Assembly (NCBI GenBank): GCA_024362935.1
Contig: JANCRA010000123.1
Coordinates: 496,001-560,000, forward strand
Source of the DNA: Setophaga petechia
Taxonomy: Eukaryota > Chordata > Aves > Passeriformes > Parulidae
Direction of reading: 5' to 3'
DNA length: 64,000 nt
Positions 58,201 to 64,000 of this stretch are shown here, one piece after another. The stretch's first letter is position 1; each line of letters opens with the position of its first letter. The translations under genes were made by a program, and so were the position numbers. The notes beneath the pieces are model-generated. The model worked only from the letters and a program-made list of their open reading frames with translations, searched no databases and had not been told where the DNA came from.

Positions 58201-61200
58201 ATTCACTGCCCCTCTCTCTCCCCCAAGCTCTGTGCAAGTCAAGGGCTCACCCAGACACTGACAGCCCCCCAGGGTCTATTAATTCACCTGATCTACAGCT
58301 CATTATTAACAGAGATTGGAAAACATCCTGAAGTACCTTCATTTTAGAGAGCAAAGGTCTCCTTTGTCAAATTAAGTGCTAAATTGCTATTTAATGAATT
58401 CTTTTTTTCTTCTTAGAGGAAAAAAAGCAGGGATTTCTTCATTGAAATAATGATATTGAACTGAAATAACTGGTGTTCAGGCATTGGAATTGCTGCTCAG
58501 GGAGGTGGTGCAGTCCCCATCCCTGGAGGAGTTCAAGAAATCACTGACACAGCACTCAGTGTTCTGGTCCAGTTGACAAGGTGGTGATTGGTCAAAGGTT
58601 GGACTCCAAGCTCCTGGAGGCCCTTTCCAGCCTGAGTGATTCCATTTTTGCAGTGGAATGACAGTGCTGGAGGACACCTCTGACAAGGGGACACCGTGCA
58701 GCCACCCCTGTGCCCCCTTCACGTGCCCCAGCCCCTGGGGCAGACTCACAGCGCCGCAGGGCTCATGGTGCAGACCCGTCCAGGGCAGCTGCAGCCTCGG
58801 GGGCTGTCGGGGCTCATGCCCAGGCTCTGGCCCAGCACCTGTGCCAGCAGCACGGAGAAGGACTCCAGGGTCACGTTCCCGTGGTACTGGAGGGAGGAGA
58901 GAGGGGAGCTGCCAGAGCTGAGCGTTCCTTGCAGGGATACAGATCCTCCCACGAGCTCCATCCACCCCTGCTCCTGCTGCCCAGGCTGCTGAGGGACAGG
59001 CACAGGACAGGGGGGACCATACCAGGGCCACGGTGGCAGCAGCATCTCTCTGACATGCCCCTCCTGGAGCCGCTGCACCCACGAGGGCTCCTTGGTGCCT
59101 GTACCTGTGACAGAGCTGGGGTCACTGCTGTGGTCAGTGGGGGATGATGGCTCTGTACAGCCCAAGTCCCCTTGGTGTCCCTGTTTGCTGTCCCCAGGGG
59201 AGCTGGGCAGGGTCTGGTGCCTGGTGCTGGCAGGGACTGGGGGGTGACAAGGGATGGACAGCACCATTGCAGCTGCTGCATCACTTGGAAGAAATACTTG
59301 AAGAATATTAAGGACTTAATAAAAATGGATTTTTTTTTAAAAGCATTTTTTGTCAGTTTCAATTCACATTGGTTTGACTGATTGCTACCACATAACTTTT
59401 AACACTCATGAACCTTTATCTTACCCTAAGAGAGAAGCAATGTTGTGAGCCTGTGGCTCCAGGGACAACTGTTTCCACTGTAAAAATCGCTGTAGAAGGT
59501 CATCTGTGTCCCCTGCTGTTGATATTTTATCCCCCTCTGCCCACAGCTCCAGGGAGGACAGCACAATGGTGACATTAAGGGGATTGAACATCTGAAAGAA
59601 TAAGAGAAGAAACATCTGCTCTCACACCTTCCCTTCATGCAGAGCCACCACTCTGCACACAGTAAACACAGGGGAAAAGTAAATTGCTGCTGTCAGTGCC
59701 TCAATGACATCTGTAGCCAAAAAGAATGAACACACCTAAAGAATAAAGAGATACAGCAAGAGGCCTGAGCCAAATTTCAATAACTTCATAAGTGTTAGGG
59801 GCTTTGGAAATAACTTCTCATTGCACAAGTGAACCATAAGACCAGCAGTGGAGTAAAGAACAGGACTGGAAGTTGGTTACAAGTCCCTGAGAGTAAGCAG
59901 GTGAATTGGATCAGTGAGATCAGGGGAGAGGGAAGCAACCCAGGAGTCCTCAAAATGCAGGGTTTGGCTGCCCTGAGGCAAACTGCCTGTGTTTCTGTAC
60001 ATCTGCATGAGACATGGCCATCACACAGGGCAAGATGTTCTTCTGTGGCATGTCCAGAGGAAAAACCTTCTCAGGAAACACAGAATTCTTTACATAACAT
60101 CCTCCTAAACCTAAAAGCAGCTAGAAAAGAGGTGGCCACTGCTAACACCAACATCCCCCTCATCCCCCATCTCACTGCAGTACAAACCAGACTTAAGAAC
60201 TCACATTGTTGATTAAATTGAAGGCCTGGATTATGTTCTGTGTCGCAGCATTTGGGTCTGATCCCATATAGTTGTACTGAAAAACAACCCAAGAGGACAC
60301 AAGGGCAGACAAGGTGCTTACCATGTCAGTGTTGGAACACTGAAATGATTCCCAACACTGAGCCATGGAGCTACAAATTCATGTTCCTTATTTCCTACAA
60401 AATCCACAGCATGAGGAACTTTTCAAAACAGAAAACAAATCCATGTAAAAGCTGGGAAATTTACCATTTCCATGCTCACAGAAGTCAGGCAAAGAGAAGG
60501 AAAAAGTGGCTGGCATGGACTTACCAAAGCCTTGTCCAAAACCACGTACACTGTGAGGTATTTGGGAGATTGTGCAGAGGCCGAGAGGGGCTGAAAGAGA
60601 AAATGGGCTTCAAAGTACAGATTCTGCATTCTCTGCTCCCCTCACTGTTGCTGCTGGCTGTGCTTTTCAAAGCTTGTGTCCAAGTGTCTGGCCAAAGACA
60701 CACAGAAGACCTTCCAGCAGAAGCAGGTCCCTCCTCACAGCACAGGGACAGCAGCAGCACTGTGAGAACAGCAGCACTCACCTCATCATCCCTGGGGGCC
60801 TCGTCCAGCACGTCCCAGGCTGCCAGCCCAGCCTGCCCTGCCTCGGGGGGGCTGTGGGCAGGGGGGGCTGCTGCCATCTGCTCCTCACCCACTCGGAACA
60901 GCACGTGCTGGAAGGCAGGGGAGTAGCCCAGGGGCTGGATCCTGTAGCTCACGTTCTCAAACTGCAGCAAACCCCTGCCAGGGCACCAGCACTGCCCACT
61001 TGCTGCTGGGCACTGGCACAGCTGCCCCAGCTGTTTGTTCTGCAGGCCAGGGGCAGCACAGGGGTAGGGCTGGTGCTGTACCTGAGCCCTGAGCAGGTGT
61101 TGAGGGTCACTGCTGAGCTGGGGAAGCCATCGATGTAGCCCCAGTAGTGGCAGCCTCCCTGTGACATGACAGAGGACAGGGAGCTCTTCCATGGCTGGGC

Positions 61201-62100
61201 AGGACATCCCCTTACCCACCACCCCAGCTGGAGCAGCTGCCTTGGGCAGAGAAAAACAAAACCCAACATGGACAAAGACAGCCCAAAGCAAGGCCAGGTT
61301 ACCTCCGAGGGGGCAGAATCAGCGTGCAAAGATCCCTGCTCACTGGACACATAAGTCTGGAAATCATCAGATAAAAAGGCACTGCAAGAGAGAGGCACAA
61401 AGAGAGGCACTTACAGCAGCATCCATCACCCAGAGCTCCTCAAGCTTCTCAGGGAGCAGGGCAGTGGCAGGGCCAACTCACTGCTGCTGCAGGTGGATGG
61501 TGTAAGGCTTCCCCTCGATCCTCAGGGTGTAGGACACTGCCTCCTTGTGCACACAGAAAAGCAGAGAAGGGGAGAAATGGCAACAGGGAGTTGGGAATAG
61601 CACAGTCCAAGGCCTGGATTGTGAACAGCAAAGGGGGAGCACAGCGTGGCTGCAGCCATCAATGGTGCTGGCAGTGCCACTGTTACAGCTGCCAGCACAT
61701 CTGTACTCCCCCAGCCCTGTTACAGCTGCCACATCTGTACTCCCCCAGCCCTGTTACAGCTGCCACATCTGTACTCCCCCAGCCCCTTTTGTTCAGCTGA
61801 ACCCTCCTTCCCCCAGCCTCTCTTACAGCTACCCCCACATCTCTACTCCCCCATCCCTCCTCTTCAGCTGAACCCTCCTTCCCCCAGAGCCCCCCAGCAC
61901 CGTGCCTGCTTCAGCCCCTCCTCTCCTTTTGTGCTGGCCCCCAGCTGCTGCGGGATTGTGATCTGGGACCAAACCTGCCCACCCACAGGGGACAGAGACC
62001 CCCATGGCTGAGCCCAGTGCTGGCGGGCTGGGGGCTCGGGGGGGCCCTGCCCAGCCTCGTGCAGCAGCTCCAGGAGCAGCAGGAGCAGCAGTGGGGGCAT
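51754..62100 (-). CDS. Non-catalytic ADAM of the ADAM2/ADAM32 type (fertilin-beta-like), nineteen exons, ~920 residues
   Basis: Membrane-anchored adhesion protein. Exons: 61906-62100, 61482-61543, 61303-61381, 61082-61158, 60782-60974, 60525-60590, 60205-60276, 59425-59591, 59023-59104, 58750-58886, 57951-58137, 56737-56826, 55874-56072, 54482-54590, 53425-53608, 53025-53105, 52828-52945, 52470-52623, 51754-52264 (2,763 nt, all phases agree; every donor is GT except exon 1). Order: leucine-rich signal peptide; prodomain (IEGKPYTIHL, CHYWGYIDGFP, LLQFENVSYRIQPL); metalloprotease-like domain (YNYMGSDPN, VLSSLELW); disintegrin (GEQCDCG, CDLPEFCSGSS); cysteine-rich; EGF-like (VCNNKGNCHCNMGWQPPDC); one membrane helix; long repetitive tail. 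Sequence is closest to remembered human ADAM2 (735 residues), but ADAM32 or ADAM18 orthology cannot be excluded. Mammalian relatives are sperm proteins for egg binding. The start codon is uncertain: in-frame ATGs also occur upstream, to 62208. Confidence 0.92.
52640..52790. repeat. 20-bp minisatellite in ADAM intron 17
   Basis: Repeats of GGCACTGCCAGCTGGGCACA and the shorter GCACTGCCAGCCCAGC, about seven units, filling most of a 204-base intron. Confidence 0.8.
53706..54232 (-). mobile_element. Family C LTR in ADAM intron 14
   Basis: TGTGGTATTTACAGGGG to CAGAAAATGTGACA, with a (TATTC)n run changing to (CATTC)n at about 53,776-53,930. No clear target duplication. Confidence 0.8.
54738..55150. 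repeat. Three tandem ~120-bp units in ADAM intron 13
   Basis: Each unit carries TGAATATTCATCTCCAGAA, AGGATTATTCAT and CCAAACCCCAGCAA, followed by TTGATAAGATAAAT. Units start near 54.74, 54.86 and 55.00 kb. Confidence 0.75.
55874..56072 (-). CDS. ADAM exon 13: disintegrin loop and start of cysteine-rich domain
   Basis: Codes CRPAADAQCDLPEFCSG, the integrin-binding disintegrin loop in which DAQCD takes the place of ECD-type motifs, then DVYVQDGQECW and GYCYQGRCQSPDLQC, the usual ADAM pattern. It begins phase 0 after exon 12 and ends with one base of the next codon. Confidence 0.93.
56080..56505. repeat. ~38-bp minisatellite upstream of the ADAM exon 13 acceptor
   Basis: About ten units with GAGCAGGAGGAGCTCTGCAG and CCCCCCATGTCCCCCAGC on the plus strand. 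The array runs up to within a few bases of the authentic acceptor (CTCCGCAG at 56073). Confidence 0.88.
56992..57555 (+). mobile_element. Family E LTR in ADAM intron 11
   Basis: Starts TGTGGGAATCCATAAAATC and ends near TGTGATCTGTACACAGCCC; antisense to the ADAM gene. The intron's 15-bp minisatellite follows. Confidence 0.75.
57630..57955. repeat. 15-bp minisatellite at the ADAM exon 11 splice donor
   Basis: About 22 units of GTGGGCACAGCCCAG (minus strand) with variants. The first unit follows directly on the exon end GGCACGGCCCAG, which is itself unit-like. Many units contain AG|GTGGGC or TG|GTGGGC, copying the authentic donor. Confidence 0.9.
58470..58655 (+). mobile_element. CR1 LINE 3' end fragment in ADAM intron 10
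   Basis: Contains the CR1 hallmarks in order: CTCAGGGAGGTGGTGCAGTC, CCCTGGAGGAGTTCAAGAA, AAGGTTGGACTCCAAG and GGAGGCCCTTTCCAGCCT. CR1 is the main LINE of birds. The element is 5'-truncated, as most copies are. Confidence 0.85.
58750..58886 (-). CDS. ADAM exon 10: degenerate metalloprotease active-site helix
   Basis: Codes YHGNVTLESFSVLLAQVLGQSLGMSPD, where active ADAMs have HExGHxxGxxHD. The zinc histidines are replaced (AQVLGQSLGMSPD), as in ADAM2, whose human sequence has AQLLSLSMGITYD. The exon closes with the cysteine-rich CSCPGRVCTMSPAAL. The protein is therefore expected to bind and not to cut. Confidence 0.93.
61680..61895. repeat. Minisatellite in ADAM intron 1
   Basis: Units of about 34 bp with ACAGCTGCCACATCTGTAC and TCCCCCAGCCCTGTT, then two longer units with TTCAGCTGAACCCTCCTTCC. 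It starts about a dozen bases downstream of the exon 1 donor. Confidence 0.8.
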
Positions 62101-62239
62101 TGCACAAAGTGGCCCCATGGCCGGGCAGTAACTGCCCCGCAGTAACGGCCCCACAGCCCACCAGTAACTGCCCACAGCTAACAGCCCCACCAGTAACAGC
62201 CTCCCCACCCCTTAAAGCAGAGGCTGAGGCAGAGATTTG

Positions 62240-64000
62240 TACAAAACTGGCATCTTTATTGCTTGTTGGGGCTGTACAAAGGGGTTGGGAGCAGCCCTTG
62301 GGCCAGGGAGCAGCGCGGGGCTGCTGCAGAGGGGGACACAGCTCCCGACCTGCCCGGGACAGGTATCCCTACACTTTACAAAAGAAAGTCAGTAGTCATC
62401 TTCAGCATTCACCACCAAAAACTGGAGCCATTTCCTGTCCGTGGCATCGCTCCTCACACCACACATCCCTGCTGTTCCAACGGGCACGCCGGGAGTACAA
62501 AAACTCTTTGTCTATGAAGGCACCATGTTCAGCATAGTTTAGTTCACACACACAGTTAAGTACATCATCTCTCTGGATGACTTCACTCCCTGGATCCCCT
62601 CCTCTTTCCCCACCCTCTGACCAGGGCTGGAGATGGGCTGCATCCAGCTGCAGAGCTCACTGTGACAGACAGACAGACAGACAGACAGACTGCCCACTCA
62701 GGCAGAGCGGGACACAGCAACACAATTAGGAAGTAATTGATTATCTTGGAACAAAAAGGAGACCCCCCACCAGTACAGTTGGTGAAACTCTAGGTGACAT
62801 TTTACAGATTTTAATGGTGTTATAAATCTTAATCTAAGTTTATGGGAAACCACAGGAGTTCAAGTATTTTATTACTGCACACACTATATATATATTTATG
62901 TATGTATATACAGAGAAAAAGATTATTTTTTGGCAATATTAGGGGGATTTTACAGATTGAGCTGTGCTTGTGGGCGAGCACAGAGCGAAACAGCCCAGCA
63001 GGCTCTTCAGCACTTATCTCACTTTTAGCAAGTTGGTGCAATAGAACCTCACTTTTAGCAAGTTTGTGCAACAGATTTCTATTTGTGACAACAACATCCA
63101 GCTTCTACCCATGGCACCACAGGATCAGGATCAACAGTTCCCTCTCCTAGCAGAGTGGATGCTGAGCACCTCTGCCCAGGAGAAGTTCCAAAATCCAGTC
63201 TAGCCCATGGTGCAGGAGCAGAGGGCAGCCCAGTCTGACACACAGGGGCCCTGACTGGCACTACAAGGGCTTGGCTGTTAAATTCAGGGTGCATCAGCCA
63301 CCAGGCTCCCATTTAAAGTGCTCAGAGAAGCTCTGGTGGTCCAGGCAGAGACACTTCCCACTTCCCAGTGTTCTGCAGAGGCTGCTGCTGTCTTCAGACC
63401 TCAATTAAAACCTAGCAGCAGCCCATTTTTTAAAACCAGAATATGGCCGTGTCTTCTCGTACCTTTATCTTCACTGCCCATCCATGGATTAGTGGGAATT
63501 AGTACAGGAGACTCGTTTAGCCACTCTCTAATTAAAAAGCATTAAACTCAGTGCTCCTATAGCACAGCTTAGTGTCAGTCAGCATGGAGTTAAGAATTTA
63601 AGTGCATTATTATGCATCTATAAACATATATACATGCATAAACATGTTTAAAATGTATCTCTCTTCCTGAAAAAGTCCTCTGAGACCTCATTCCATTTAT
63701 GGGAAACACTTTCAGTCCATGCAGAGTAACTGTAAATTAACTGACAGATCTTGCTTTGCAAACGGGTTACTCCAATTCCTCACTGCACAGTCAGAGAGAC
63801 AACAACAAATCAGACAATTTCCTTACCAGGGCTCGTGGCAGAAATGGGGGAACCCCAAAGCCACGTGCTGGATTTCAGGACTATTTCCCTGCAGGTGCTG
63901 CACTCCTGCTGCCAGCCTGGCTGCAGCGGCAAAGCTTGGCCAGAGCGAGGGACGGGCTGGGTGTTTCAGTCCCTGGAGCTTTGGTCGAGGTATTTATTGA
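62240..64000 (-). other. Probable 3' UTR of an unidentified gene continuing past the window
   Basis: About 1.75 kb of non-repetitive, AT-rich sequence without a plausible coding exon, ending in AATAAA at 62260-62255. It includes a (GACA)n run near 62.66-62.69 kb and AT-rich stretches at 62.88-62.93 and 63.62-63.66 kb (TATATATATTTATGTATG and TATACATGCATAAACATG) typical of long vertebrate 3' UTRs. In mammals other ADAM genes neighbour the IDO genes, so another ADAM is a reasonable guess, but nothing here identifies it. Confidence 0.45.
62255..62260 (-). terminator. AATAAA poly(A) signal of the next upstream gene
   Basis: TTTATT on the plus strand, read as AATAAA on the minus strand, followed by a G/T-containing stretch. 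It lies about 155 bases from the ADAM start codon, so the upstream gene would end just before the ADAM promoter. Confidence 0.5.

Overview
The window reads as bird nuclear DNA, most likely a songbird. Three host genes can be recognised, all on the minus strand: TCIM (about 20.1-20.4 kb), an indoleamine 2,3-dioxygenase gene of the IDO2 type (38.8-49.3 kb, ten exons) and a non-catalytic ADAM of the ADAM2/ADAM32 type (51.75-62.1 kb, nineteen exons). TCIM, IDO and ADAM genes are also neighbours on human chromosome 8p11, so this is conserved vertebrate synteny. A CR1 LINE 3' end and many short solo LTRs with 5-6 bp target duplications support a bird. The dense minisatellites and short introns suggest a small, gene-dense chromosome.

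From 1 to about 20 kb no coding exon is visible. The DNA is solo LTRs of several families (called A to I here), three minisatellites (16 bp, about 55 bp and a 139/150 bp alternating repeat) and unassigned sequence. TCIM is a single exon with a TATA-like box upstream and a minisatellite just downstream. From 20.5 to 38.4 kb I again see no gene: two GATA-type microsatellites, a 21 bp minisatellite, more LTRs, a CpG-rich patch and a possible conserved element.

The IDO gene was assembled exon by exon. All splice phases agree and give a 412-residue product with the proximal heme histidine. A solo LTR sits one base past its stop codon, with the stop inside the duplicated target site. The ADAM gene also assembles in frame (about 920 residues): prodomain, dead metalloprotease domain, disintegrin, cysteine-rich, EGF-like, membrane segment, then an unusual tail of about fifteen 8-residue repeats. 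Minisatellites in both genes lie against exon borders, and two of them have copied the 5' splice site.

From about 62.24 kb to the end the minus strand looks like the 3' untranslated region of another gene that begins beyond the window; its AATAAA signal is only about 155 bases from the ADAM start codon. All functional assignments rest on reading the sequence and on remembered family sequences; no database search was run.
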